NCBI RefSeq assembly: GCF_000261685.1
Contig: NZ_AJQE01000339.1
Coordinates: 1-52,560, forward strand
Source: Bradyrhizobium genomosp. I (2014)
GTDB taxonomy: Bacteria; Pseudomonadota; Alphaproteobacteria; Rhizobiales; Xanthobacteraceae
Reading direction: 5' to 3'
Length of the DNA stretch: 52,560 nucleotides
In this document: positions 1 through 7,560 of the stretch, piece by piece
Numbering within the stretch: the first letter of the stretch is position 1
How the letters are laid out: each line of letters begins with the position of its first letter
Notes under the pieces: model-generated
Told to the model about the DNA's origin: nothing
Databases searched by the model: none
Seen by the model: only the letters and a program-made list of their open reading frames with translations
Made by a program: the position numbers and the translations under genes

Positions 1-23
1 ATTCAATAAATCCGTGAACCGCT

Positions 24-902
24 CTAGGCTACGCCTTCCGCGGCCAATCCCAGAAACTGCCGGATCTCACCCAACACCCGCTGCGGCTTGTCGTGCTGCA
101 GCCAGTGTCCTGCGCCCGCGATGGTCTCGATGCGCGCCCGCGGGAAGTACCGCTCCAGGCCTGCCGCCCTGGCGCCGGCGAGAAAGCTTTCACCGGCATT
201 GAGCAGCAGCGTCGGACACGTGATGCGCGACCAGAGCACGATGTGATCGTCAGGCCAGAGCCGGTGCGGCGCAGCGGCGCGCTGATAGGGATCGAACTTC
301 CAGCTGTAGGTGCCATCCTCGTTCTGCCGCGCACCATGCGTGGCGAGATGCAGGGCGAGATCGCGGGACAGCCGTTTGTTGTGAAGCATCATCTGCGCGG
401 CGGCATCCTCGAGCGTGGCATAGCGGCGCGGCGTGCGGTCGTGCAGTCTGTCGGGCTGGCCGACCCATCTGCCGATGCGCTCATGCGCCGGCGGCTTTGG
501 CGTATCCGGCAACATGGTCACGCCGTCGAGGACCACGAGCTTCGAGACCTGTTCGGGGAATGAGCCCGAAAAGATCAGGCTGACCATGCCGCCCATCGAA
601 TGGCCGATGAGAGTGACCTGAGGCGCTGCGATATTGCGGACCAGCCGGGAGAGATCGTAGACATATTCCGTCAGCGCGTAGCTGCCGCCTCGGGTCCAGT
701 CGGAATCGCCGTGGCCGCGCAGGTCGGGCGCGAGCACGTGAAAATGCGGCTGCAACGATCGGGCAATGTGATCCCAGCTCCGGCAATGATCGCGGCCGCC
801 ATGGACCAGGAGGAGAGGCGGCGCGTCCTCATTGCCCCAGTCGGCGAAATGCAGTCGCAGGCCGTGAGACTCGTAGAACCGGTCTTGCGGGGAGCTAGCC
901 AT
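24..902 (-). CDS. alpha/beta fold hydrolase
   Basis: A 292-residue alpha/beta hydrolase. The nucleophile elbow GHSMGG places the catalytic serine near residue 102, an oxyanion-type HGG motif lies near residue 34, and GAGHWLQHDKP near the C-terminus supplies the catalytic histidine. The fold suits an esterase, epoxide hydrolase or haloperoxidase-like enzyme; the substrate cannot be told. I start at MASSPQ because the upstream ATG would run deep into the LysE gene. Even so the two reading frames overlap by 8 nt, so this gene is probably translationally coupled as the last member of the HxlR-KAS-LysE-hydrolase set. No signal peptide is visible, so it is probably cytoplasmic. Confidence 0.88.
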   Translation of the reverse strand: MASSPQDRFYESHGLRLHFADWGNEDAPPLLLVHGGRDHCRSWDHIARSLQPHFHVLAPDLRGHGDSDWTRGGSYALTEYVYDLSRLVRNIAAPQVTLIGHSMGGMVSLIFSGSFPEQVSKLVVLDGVTMLPDTPKPPAHERIGRWVGQPDRLHDRTPRRYATLEDAAAQMMLHNKRLSRDLALHLATHGARQNEDGTYSWKFDPYQRAAAPHRLWPDDHIVLWSRITCPTLLLNAGESFLAGARAAGLERYFPRARIETIAGAGHWLQHDKPQRVLGEIRQFLGLAAEGVA

Positions 903-1527
903 TTGCCGGACGCCGCGCCAATGCGAGCGAGAGGCCGAGGCTGGCGATGAAGACGCCGGAGCCATGGGTGAGGTGCCGCATCAGATGCGGCCTTCCGGTC
1001 AGCTGCGTACGTGTCGCGGAGGCCATCAGCACCACCGCGACGTCGGCGAGCGTGTTCAGCGTGACCGATATCGCACCGAGCATGAGGAATTGCAGCGTCG
1101 GGTTCGATCCCGAGGGATCGAGGAATTGCGGAATGAAGGCGAGGAAGAATGCCGCGGTCTTCGGGTTCAACGCTTCGACCAGCACGCCGTCGCGGAAGGC
1201 ACGCTTGTCGCCGACGGCTCCGCTCTCGAGCGCCCGCGCGCGACCGGCGCTGCGAAACGTCTCGATCCCAAGCCAGACCAAGTAAAGCGCGCCGACGAAT
1301 TTCACGGCGGCAAACAGTTCCGCGCTGGCCAGGATGATCGCGGAGATGCCGAGGCTGCCCGCGACGACATGAACGAGCCCGCCGAGCGCCGTCCCTGCAG
1401 TCGATGCGAAGCCGCAGGCGCGTCCCTCCGACAGGGTCCGTGCAGCGACGTAGAAAATGCCGGGGCCCGGAACGGCGGCAATGAGACAGGCTGCGGCCAG
1501 GAACGGCCAGAAGTTCGTTTCGATCAT
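895..1527 (-). CDS. LysE/RhtB family amino-acid exporter
   Basis: A 210-residue integral membrane protein of the LysE/RhtB export family. It opens with a hydrophobic helix carrying the family signature PGPG (AAVPGPGIFYVAARTLSEG). Later come the G-rich second helix (TAGTALGGLVHVVAGSLG) and the LNPKTAAFFLAFIPQFL segment, whose NPK is typical of the family. About six membrane spans are expected. The family exports amino acids or their derivatives, but the substrate here is unknown. The start is MIETNF, because the 14 codons upstream are polar and untypical. It lies 44 nt after the ketoacyl synthase gene and overlaps the hydrolase gene by 8 nt. Confidence 0.88.
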   Translation of the reverse strand: MIETNFWPFLAAACLIAAVPGPGIFYVAARTLSEGRACGFASTAGTALGGLVHVVAGSLGISAIILASAELFAAVKFVGALYLVWLGIETFRSAGRARALESGAVGDKRAFRDGVLVEALNPKTAAFFLAFIPQFLDPSGSNPTLQFLMLGAISVTLNTLADVAVVLMASATRTQLTGRPHLMRHLTHGSGVFIASLGLSLALARRPANG

Positions 1528-1571
1528 TCCATTTTCGTAGCTGAGCGAGCGGCGATTGCAAGACCTCACGC

Positions 1572-2834
1572 TCAGCCCATCCGGCGGAAGATCACGCTGG
1601 CATTCACTCCGCCGAAGCCGAACCCGTTGGAGATGGCGCTCTGCATCGGCATTGCTCTCGCTGCGCCGGCAATGATGTCGATGCCTTCAGCTCCGGGATC
1701 CGGATTTTCGAGATTGAGTGTCGGCGGCGCGATCTGGTCGCGTAGGGCGAGTACGGTGAAGATCGCCTCCAGGCCGCCGGCGGCGCCAAGCAAATGACCG
1801 GTGGCCGATTTGGTTGCGCTGACAGCGATGCCGCGGTTACGGCCGAACAGCGCGCCGATCGCGCCAAGCTCGCTCTCGTCGCCGGCTGGCGTCGAGGTCG
1901 CATGTGCGTTCAGGTGCTGCACATCGGCGGGCGCAAGGTTCGCCTGCCGAAGCGCGATCGCCATGGCGCGTCGGGCGCCCTCGCCATCCGGTGGACCCGA
2001 CGTCATGTGATAGGCGTCAGCCGTCGTGCCGTAGCCGACGATCTCGGCGATCGGCAAGGCACCGCGCGCCAGCGCATGCTCCAGCGCCTCGATCACGAGA
2101 ATGCCCGCGCCTTCGCCCATCACAAATCCGTCGCGATCGCGATCGAACGGGCGCGAGGCGCGGGCGGGCTCGTCGTTGAAGCCGCCCGACAGCGCGCGGG
2201 CCGCGGCGAAGCCGCCGAGGCTGACGATGTCGATGCAGGCTTCCGCACCGCCGCAGATCGCGACATCGGCCTCGCCGGCGCGGATCATCCGCGCTGCATC
2301 GCCGATCGCCTGCACGCCGGCGGCACAGGCGGTGACCGGTGTGCCGAGCGCGCCCTTGTAGCCGTATTTGATCGAGACGTGCCCCGCGGCGAGGTTGGCG
2401 AGGAACGAAGGGATCGTGAACGGCGAAAGCCGGCGCGCGCCGCGGTGCTCGGTGATGCGCACCGCTTCCGCCATCGCCGGGAAGCCGCCGACGCCGGAAG
2501 CGATGATCGTCGCGGTCCGCTCCAGCGCCGCTGCATCCTGCGGCGTCCATCCGGCCTGCGTGACCGCTTCTGCGGCGGCGAGCAGCGCGAACAGGATGAA
2601 GCGGTCCATCTTGCGCTGGTCTTTCGGCGCTGCGGCCTGCGCCGGATCGAATCCGCCCTCGGCGTCATCGACCTTGTCGGGCACGAGCCCGGCAATGCGT
2701 GCCGGCAGCGCCTGCGCCCATTCGGATAGCGGGCGCAGCCCGCTTTGGCCGGCGAGCAGACGCCGCCACGACAGTTCGACACCGCAGCCGAGCGGCGACA
2801 CCGCACCCATGCCGGTCACGACGATACGACGCAT
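1572..2834 (-). CDS. beta-ketoacyl-ACP synthase, FabF-like
   Basis: A 420-residue thiolase-fold condensing enzyme that extends acyl chains on acyl carrier protein by decarboxylative condensation. The full Cys-His-His set is visible: C170 in TACAAG, H311 in NAHATSTPAGD and H347 in KSATGH, with K342. The length fits KAS II. No acyl carrier protein, reductase or dehydratase gene lies nearby, so this is a solitary condensing enzyme, not part of a fab cluster. It follows the HxlR regulator with a 1-nt gap, which suggests it is the regulator's main target. It may serve a specialised lipid or secondary-metabolite step instead of bulk fatty-acid synthesis. Confidence 0.9.
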   Translation of the reverse strand: MRRIVVTGMGAVSPLGCGVELSWRRLLAGQSGLRPLSEWAQALPARIAGLVPDKVDDAEGGFDPAQAAAPKDQRKMDRFILFALLAAAEAVTQAGWTPQDAAALERTATIIASGVGGFPAMAEAVRITEHRGARRLSPFTIPSFLANLAAGHVSIKYGYKGALGTPVTACAAGVQAIGDAARMIRAGEADVAICGGAEACIDIVSLGGFAAARALSGGFNDEPARASRPFDRDRDGFVMGEGAGILVIEALEHALARGALPIAEIVGYGTTADAYHMTSGPPDGEGARRAMAIALRQANLAPADVQHLNAHATSTPAGDESELGAIGALFGRNRGIAVSATKSATGHLLGAAGGLEAIFTVLALRDQIAPPTLNLENPDPGAEGIDIIAGAARAMPMQSAISNGFGFGGVNASVIFRRMG

Positions 2835-2835
2835 G

Positions 2836-3351
2836 TCAGTCTCCAGCCGGCGCGACGGCCGGGTTCATGGCCCTCAGCGAAGCGAGCCGCGCGCGCATCC
2901 CGCGGCTGGCGCGGGGACCGGGAATGGCGATCGTGTTGGCGAGCGTGATCGGCTGCCTGTCGGTCACGTCGACCACGATCGGATCGAACGGGCGAGCGTC
3001 GCTCCGGTTCGCCAGCACGATGGATGGGCCTTTCGGCGCGAGATGCTTGTTGCCCCAGGCGAGCAGCGCCACGACGACGGGAAAGAAATCCCGCGCCTTG
3101 TCCGTCAGCACATATTCGTAGCGTGGCGGGCGCTCGTTGTAGCGGCGGCGGATGAACATGCCGCTCTCGGTGAGATGGGCGAGGCGCCGCGACAGGATGT
3201 TCGGCGCGATGCCGAGGCTTTGCGAGAACTCGTCGAACTTCGTCGCGCCCTGAAACGCATCGCGCAGGATCAGGATGCTCCACCATTCGCCGACCGTCTC
3301 CACGGCGCGGCCGACGGGGCATTCCTGGATGGAGGAGGATTTGGGCTGCAT
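2836..3351 (-). CDS. HxlR family transcriptional regulator
   Basis: A 171-residue winged-helix regulator of the HxlR type. The core is recognisable: CPVGRAVETVGEWWSILILRD at residues 11-31, then KFDEFSQSLGIAPNILSRRL as the recognition region, and the wing RRRYNERPPRYEYVLTDKA. One conserved cysteine near residue 11 is the kind HxlR proteins use to sense thiol-reactive compounds; that role is inference. The C-terminal 60 residues extend beyond the minimal family length. It is first in a minus-strand run with KAS, LysE and hydrolase genes. A palindrome 21-37 nt upstream of its start is a likely autoregulatory operator. Confidence 0.9.
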   Translation of the reverse strand: MQPKSSSIQECPVGRAVETVGEWWSILILRDAFQGATKFDEFSQSLGIAPNILSRRLAHLTESGMFIRRRYNERPPRYEYVLTDKARDFFPVVVALLAWGNKHLAPKGPSIVLANRSDARPFDPIVVDVTDRQPITLANTIAIPGPRASRGMRARLASLRAMNPAVAPAGD

Positions 3352-3371
3352 GGGGGCAGGTTAGGTAAGTT

Positions 3372-3388
3372 ACTTGCAAAATGCAAGT
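3372..3388. promoter_or_regulatory. candidate HxlR operator (inverted repeat)
   Basis: Perfect 7-bp arms, ACTTGCA and TGCAAGT, are separated by AAA. The site is in the promoter-proximal region of the hxlR-like gene, ending about 20 nt before its ATG. Dimeric winged-helix regulators of this family bind such sites next to their own genes. Assignment to this regulator is inference from position. Confidence 0.55.
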
Positions 3389-3464
3389 TAATGGATGGGC
3401 CCAAGCATGCGGAGCGAATGAAGCTGGCTTCTGCTGGTGACGCGAAGCGCAGTTGCTGGACAGA

Positions 3465-3609
3465 CGCTCTCGTGCCCCGGACGCAGCGCAGCGCCTCTTT
3501 GCGGTGCGCTGCAGAGCCGGGGCCCATACTGCTGATCGTTGGATGTCGCATGGGTCCCGGCTCTGCGCAGCAGCGTTTCACGCTGCAGCGCGTCCGGGAC
3601 ACGAGAGCG
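3465..3609. repeat. palindromic intergenic repeat (CCCGGACGC family)
   Basis: The outer arms CGCTCTCGTG..CCCGGACGC and their complement lie about 100 nt apart with one mismatch. Inside is a second pair of arms around GAGCCGGG and CCCGGCTC. The 428-nt gap between the hxlR-like gene and the polyprenyl synthase gene holds this element and two other repeats but no credible gene. Short open frames here are by-products of the repeat. Confidence 0.7.
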
Positions 3610-3665
3610 AGCGATACCGTCGCGCCATACTCCGTCATAAGCAATCCAGGTCGTATCCGCGGCGG

Positions 3666-3700
3666 GATTCTGGATTGCTTCGCTGCGCTCGCAATGACGG
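3666..3700. repeat. single arm of the GCAATGACGG repeat family
   Basis: This carries TGGATTGCTTCGCTGCGCTC followed by GCAATGACGG. The same arm occurs with its partner at 14625-14713 and 34449-34528. Only one arm is present, so the copy is partial or degenerate. Confidence 0.7.
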
Positions 3701-3734
3701 GTGGAGACAGCGCGCACTTGTCCGTCACCGGCAC

Positions 3735-3767
3735 CCTGAGGCGCTCGCCTCTTCGGCGAGCCTCAGG
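3735..3767. repeat. short stem-loop repeat (CCTGAGG arms)
   Basis: CCTGAGG and CTCGCC on the left pair with GGCGAG and CCTCAGG on the right, around a 5-nt loop with a 2-nt bulge. It is followed by GATGACGG, like neighbouring repeats. It could form a stable hairpin in RNA from either strand, but no T-tract marks it as a terminator. Confidence 0.6.
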
Positions 3768-3818
3768 ATGACGGAGTAGGCAACAGTGCGAAAATCGGGA
3801 AGTACGTCAGCCAGTCGC

Positions 3819-4826
3819 CTAATGCGACCGTGCGAGGCAGAACGCCACGACCTGCTCCAGCGCGCTCTTCATCGGCGAGGGCGGGAACAGCGCGAGTGCG
3901 TCGACGGCCATGGCGCCATAATGCTGGGCGCGGCTGAGCGTGTCCTCGAGCGCGCGGTGCTTGTTCATCAGGCCGATGGCGTGATCGAGATCGCTGTCGT
4001 CGATCTCGCCGCGCTCCAGCGCGCGGATCCAGAATGCGCGCTCGGTGTCGTTGCCCCTGCGGAAGGCGAGCACGACCGGCAGCGTGATCTTGCCTTCGCG
4101 GAAATCGTCGCCGGTGTTCTTGCCGAGCTTGGCGCTCTTGCCGCCATAGTCGAGCACGTCGTCGACGAGCTGGAAGGCGATGCCGAGATTCATGCCGACC
4201 GAGCGGCAGGCGGTCTGCTCGGCCTTCGGGCGGTTGGCGATGACAGGGCCGACCTCGCAGGCGGCTGCGAACAATTCGGCGGTCTTGCCGCGGATCACGG
4301 CGAGATATTCGTCCTCGGTGGTCGCGGTGTTCTTGGCGGCGGCCAACTGCATCACCTCGCCCTCGGCGATGGTGGCGGCGGCCGCGGAGAGGATGTCGAG
4401 CGCGCGGAGCGAGCCGACCTCGACCATCATGCGGAAGGCCTGGCCGAGCAGGAAGTCACCGACCAGCACGCTCGCCTCGTTGCCCCAGAGCATGCGCGCC
4501 GAGAGCTTGCCTCGGCGCATCTCGCTCTCGTCGACGACGTCGTCGTGGAGCAGGGTGGCGGTATGCATGAACTCGACGGAGGCGGCGAGCTTGATATGGC
4601 CGTCGCCGGCATAGCCGGCGAGGTTGGCCATGGCGAGGGTCAGCATCGGGCGCAGGCGTTTGCCCCCGGAGGAGATCAGATGGTTGGCGACCTCGGGGAT
4701 CATGGTCACGTCCGAACCGGTCCGCGACAGGATCGTGGCGTTGACGCGCTCCATATCGGGGGCGACAAGGGCAACCAGCTCTTCGATCGACGCGCCGGGA
4801 GTTTCGAAAGGTACGATGACGGCCAC
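3819..4826 (-). CDS. ispB: trans polyprenyl diphosphate synthase (octaprenyl/decaprenyl)
   Basis: A 335-residue all-trans polyprenyl synthase that builds the isoprenoid tail of ubiquinone from isopentenyl diphosphate. The first Asp-rich motif is LLHDDVVDESEMRRG (DD at 95-96) and the second is QLVDDVLDYGGK (DD at 222-223). GGKRLRP near residue 55 binds diphosphate. The open frame continues upstream, but homology begins at MAVIVPFE, encoded by a GTG with GGAG 6 nt before it; that start gives the normal family length. Product chain length cannot be read from sequence. In this lineage Q10 is usual, so decaprenyl synthase is as likely as octaprenyl. It is divergent from the DUF2007 gene. Confidence 0.92.
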   Translation of the reverse strand: MAVIVPFETPGASIEELVALVAPDMERVNATILSRTGSDVTMIPEVANHLISSGGKRLRPMLTLAMANLAGYAGDGHIKLAASVEFMHTATLLHDDVVDESEMRRGKLSARMLWGNEASVLVGDFLLGQAFRMMVEVGSLRALDILSAAAATIAEGEVMQLAAAKNTATTEDEYLAVIRGKTAELFAAACEVGPVIANRPKAEQTACRSVGMNLGIAFQLVDDVLDYGGKSAKLGKNTGDDFREGKITLPVVLAFRRGNDTERAFWIRALERGEIDDSDLDHAIGLMNKHRALEDTLSRAQHYGAMAVDALALFPPSPMKSALEQVVAFCLARSH

Positions 4827-4958
4827 GCCGGTCTCCAATATTTGCCCCGGAAGGGCTATTCTGATGGAAAGACAATAGAAACTGGCGGCGAATGCGGCAA
4901 GGCCTGCGGAACCATTGACATTTGCCGTTGACCCCCTTTCAGGCAGGAGATCTGCATT

Positions 4959-5186
4959 TTGCGTGAACTGGTTCGGACCAATGACATGGTGCTGGTGTCG
5001 GCGATTGGCGCGCTGCTCGACGGCGCCAACATCCATCACGTGGTGCTGGACCAGAACATGAGCATCATCGAGGGCTCGCTCGGCATATTGCCGCGGCGGA
5101 TCCTGGTTCATGAGGACGATGCCCAGGAGGCAAGGGCGCTCCTCACCGAAGCCGGCCTCAGCCACGAATTGCGCGGCGATGATTGA
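4959..5186 (+). CDS. DUF2007 domain-containing protein
   Basis: A 75-residue protein matching the small DUF2007 family: MRELVRTNDMVLVSAIGALL, then the conserved HHVVLDQNMSIIEGSLGILPRRILV and VHEDDAQEARALL. These proteins resemble PII-like signal domains but have no proven function. The start is a TTG with GGAGA 8 nt upstream; no ATG fits. The last 8 nt overlap the methyltransferase gene, so the two are probably made from one transcript. The pairing of DUF2007 with a TrmN6-like methyltransferase next to a polyprenyl synthase recurs in Rhizobiales by my recollection. Confidence 0.85.
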   Translation: MRELVRTNDMVLVSAIGALLDGANIHHVVLDQNMSIIEGSLGILPRRILVHEDDAQEARALLTEAGLSHELRGDD

Positions 5187-5943
5187 GGCCGCAGATATTA
5201 CCGAGGACGCCTTTCTCGGCGGGCAGTTGCGCTTGATGCAGAAGCGATCCGGCCATCGCGCCGGGCATGACACCATTCTGCTTGCGGCGGCGACCGACGC
5301 TCGGGCGGGAGACCGCGTGGTCGATTTCGGCGCCGGCGTCGGCACGGCCGGACTGGCGCTGGCGCGGCGCGTCGCCGGGATCCGGCTCAGCCTGGTCGAG
5401 ATCGATCCGGAGCTGGCCGAACTCGCGCGCGGCAACGCGGCGGCGAACGGGATGGCCGCCGAGACGATCGTGCTCGACGTCACCGCCGAGGCGCAGGCCT
5501 TTGCGTCAAACGGGCTGTCGCCCGACAGCGTCGATGTGGTGTTGATGAATCCGCCGTTCAACGATCCAGCCCGACATCGCGGCTCGCCGGATCGGGCGCG
5601 TCACACCGCGCATGTGGCGACGGAAGAGACCCTGCATGCGTGGGTGCATGCAGCGCGCCGTATCCTTCGATCCAATGGCGTGCTGACCTTGATCTGGCGT
5701 GCAGATGGAATCGCTGAGGTCCTGGCAGCGCTGTCACGCGGCTTCGGCAGCCTCTCGATCCTGCCGGTTCACGGCGAGGCGGAGCGGGCCGCGATCCGCG
5801 TGCTGGTGCGTGCGGTGAAGGGTGGCCGGGCCCCGACGCGACTGCTGCCGGGCCTCGTGCTCAACGACGAGTCAGGCTTGTCCAAAAGCGAGGTGACTGA
5901 GATTCTGGAAGGGCGAGCGGCCTTGCCGCTGGTGGAACCGTGA
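5179..5943 (+). CDS. SAM-dependent methyltransferase, TrmN6-like
   Basis: A 254-residue class I methyltransferase. The SAM-binding motif I is VVDFGAGVGTAGLALARR (near 46-63), an acidic motif II follows (LVEIDPELAELA), and the catalytic NPPF tetrad is in VVLMNPPFNDPARHRGSPD. The NPPF/NPPY motif marks N6-adenine or N5-glutamine methyltransferases. The overall pattern is like YfiC/TrmN6, which methylates A37 of tRNA1(Val). The substrate is inferred from family resemblance. The chosen ATG overlaps the DUF2007 stop by 8 nt; upstream codons are unlike the family. Confidence 0.85.
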   Translation: MIEAADITEDAFLGGQLRLMQKRSGHRAGHDTILLAAATDARAGDRVVDFGAGVGTAGLALARRVAGIRLSLVEIDPELAELARGNAAANGMAAETIVLDVTAEAQAFASNGLSPDSVDVVLMNPPFNDPARHRGSPDRARHTAHVATEETLHAWVHAARRILRSNGVLTLIWRADGIAEVLAALSRGFGSLSILPVHGEAERAAIRVLVRAVKGGRAPTRLLPGLVLNDESGLSKSEVTEILEGRAALPLVEP

Positions 5944-5947
5944 GGGC

Positions 5948-6046
5948 TTACCGCGGAAGCGATTCCGACTGCTGCTCTTGCGGGGACGTGAGGCGGATCG
6001 CCATGAATAGCGCGCCGATCAGCAGCATCAGCAGATAGATTTTCAT
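5948..6046 (-). CDS. 32-residue membrane micro-protein
   Basis: A complete small gene on the minus strand in the gap between the methyltransferase and S49 peptidase genes. ATG is preceded by GGAGAA at good spacing. The product begins MKIYLLMLLIGALFMAIRL and ends with a polar, Gln/Ser-rich tail (SPQEQQSESLPR). One hydrophobic helix spans residues 3-17, with K2 and R18 flanking it. It looks like a single-pass inner-membrane peptide with a short polar tail. I do not recognise a named family. Strong ribosome site, clean hydrophobic pattern and antisense-free placement support it; there is no experimental evidence. Confidence 0.6.
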   Translation of the reverse strand: MKIYLLMLLIGALFMAIRLTSPQEQQSESLPR

Positions 6047-6157
6047 GGTGTTCTCCGCTGCCTCATTGCAGCCTCCCAGCGGGGAATCTGCAAAGCACGT
6101 TCCGGGCACTTCCAATGACAGTCGCGTGATAAGAAATGGTTAATCAGAGGTAACGGC

Positions 6158-7066
6158 ATGGCCGAACAATTGAACGATCGTGAGAGTTCCGGCCTGGCCG
6201 ACAAGCTCATGCAATATCTGCCGGCGCGCTTCCGGCCGGGCACGGCCGTGGTGCCGGTGGTGCGGCTGTCAGGGGTGATCGGTGCGGTGACGCCGCTGCG
6301 CCCCGGCTTGACGCTTGCCGGCGTCGCGCGGGTGCTCGAGCGCGCGTTTTCATATCGGCACGCCAAGGCCGTGGCGCTGGTGATCAATTCTCCCGGCGGC
6401 TCCCCGGTGCAGTCGCGTCAGATCTACTTGCGCATCAAGCAGCTCGCGGCGGAGAAGAAGCTGCCGGTGCTCGTGTTCGTCGAGGACGTCGCGGCATCCG
6501 GTGGCTACATGATCGCCTGTGCCGGCGACGAGATCATCTGCGATCCGTCCTCGATTCTCGGCTCGATCGGCGTGGTCGGCGGCAGTTTTGGTTTTCAGGA
6601 GGCGATCAGGCGGCTCGGGATCGAGCGGCGCCTCTACACGGCCGGCGAGCACAAGGCGATGCTCGACCCGTTCCTCCCGGAAAACCCCGGTGACGTCGCC
6701 AAGCTGAAGGCGATCCAGCGCGAGATCCACCAGATCTTCATCTCGCTGGTCAAGGAGAGCCGCGGCGCAAGGCTGAAAGGCGCGGACGACACCCTGTTCA
6801 CGGGCGAATACTGGGCCGGCGAGAGCGCCATCGCGCTGGGGCTCGCCGACGGCATCGGCGATCTCCGCTCAATTCTTCGTGCCCGCTACGGCGAGAAGGT
6901 TCTCACCCCCATGATAGCGCAGCCGACCGGGCTGCTCTCCGGCCTTTTGGGACGGAAATCGCCCGGCGCGGGGCAGCTTTCAGCCTTGGAATCAATGGCC
7001 GGCTTGCCGGACGAGCTGATCTCGGCGGTCGAGACGCGGGCGATTTGGGCGAAATTCGGGTTCTAG
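6158..7066 (+). CDS. S49 family signal-peptide-peptidase-like protease
   Basis: A 302-residue SppA/SohB-type serine protease with a Ser-Lys dyad. The nucleophile is S114 in EDVAASGGYMIACAGD and the general base is K166 in TAGEHKAMLDPF. VINSPGGSPVQS near residue 76 forms the oxyanion strand. The downstream LGSIGVVGG is also typical. Related enzymes degrade cleaved signal peptides at the inner membrane. No clear N-terminal membrane anchor is visible in this copy, unlike E. coli SppA, so it may act peripherally or in the cytoplasm. The start ATG gives the usual short-family length. Confidence 0.88.
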   Translation: MAEQLNDRESSGLADKLMQYLPARFRPGTAVVPVVRLSGVIGAVTPLRPGLTLAGVARVLERAFSYRHAKAVALVINSPGGSPVQSRQIYLRIKQLAAEKKLPVLVFVEDVAASGGYMIACAGDEIICDPSSILGSIGVVGGSFGFQEAIRRLGIERRLYTAGEHKAMLDPFLPENPGDVAKLKAIQREIHQIFISLVKESRGARLKGADDTLFTGEYWAGESAIALGLADGIGDLRSILRARYGEKVLTPMIAQPTGLLSGLLGRKSPGAGQLSALESMAGLPDELISAVETRAIWAKFGF

Positions 7067-7170
7067 GCCAGGCCCTCCCGCGCCATTTGGCCCGAGGTGA
7101 GCCAATTGCGATGCAGGCTCATCTGCGCAACAATACGCGTGGGGGCTGAGCACTAGACAAGGATCGACCG

Positions 7171-7362
7171 ATGCCGCCGTTCGTCGCTTTCGCGGGCGTC
7201 CTGGGTGGGCTTGCCGTGGTCCGCTGGGCCTACAAGACCGCTGTCCGGATCAACCAGGAGCTGGAGGAGATGCGCCTGTCGCGCGTCGCCGAAGCCGCCC
7301 GTATGGGGGATATCCAGACGCTGAAGCGTGACCCCGTGACCGGAGCGTATAGGCCGGGGTAG
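7171..7362 (+). CDS. small conserved protein with N-terminal hydrophobic segment
   Basis: A 63-residue protein whose ATG has AAGGA 7 nt upstream. Residues 4-20 (FVAFAGVLGGLAVVRWA) form one hydrophobic segment. The rest is a charged helix (INQELEEMRLSRVAEAARM) ending in GDIQTLKRDPVTGAYRPG. The final DPxTGxYRP pattern is familiar from short uncharacterised Rhizobiales proteins, where it looks like a conserved motif. No function can be given. It follows the S49 protease gene by about 100 nt and may share its transcript. Confidence 0.75.
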   Translation: MPPFVAFAGVLGGLAVVRWAYKTAVRINQELEEMRLSRVAEAARMGDIQTLKRDPVTGAYRPG

Positions 7363-7373
7363 CCGCCACAGTC

Positions 7374-7457
7374 GTCATGCCCGGGCTTGTCCCGGGCATC
7401 CACGTTCTTCGTGCCGCGACCAAGGTCGTGGATGGCCGGGACAAGCCCGGCCATGAC
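7374..7457. repeat. palindromic repeat (GGGCTTGTCCCGGGC family), copy 1
   Basis: Arms GTCATGCCCGGGCTTGTCCC and GGGACAAGCCCGGCCATGAC flank an inner pair ATCCACG and GTGGAT. A second copy lies at 30034-30120. Both copies sit just downstream or upstream of genes in non-coding DNA. Confidence 0.8.
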
Positions 7458-7560
7458 GGAGTACAGGGCTGTTTTCCGGCCCCCTTTGCCTTGATTCCCA
7501 TCCCCGCCGTCGATACGGTCCCGCGCGATTCAAAGCCCCCCGCGAGAGCCTGATCTGACG

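Noticed and set aside
3786..4931. 381-residue open frame on the plus strand
   Set aside because: Antisense to the polyprenyl synthase gene, whose DDxxD motifs are clear.
3819..5561. 580-residue version of the polyprenyl synthase
   Set aside because: The extra N-terminal 245 residues run antisense through the DUF2007 and methyltransferase genes; the GTG at 4826 with GGAG gives the family length.
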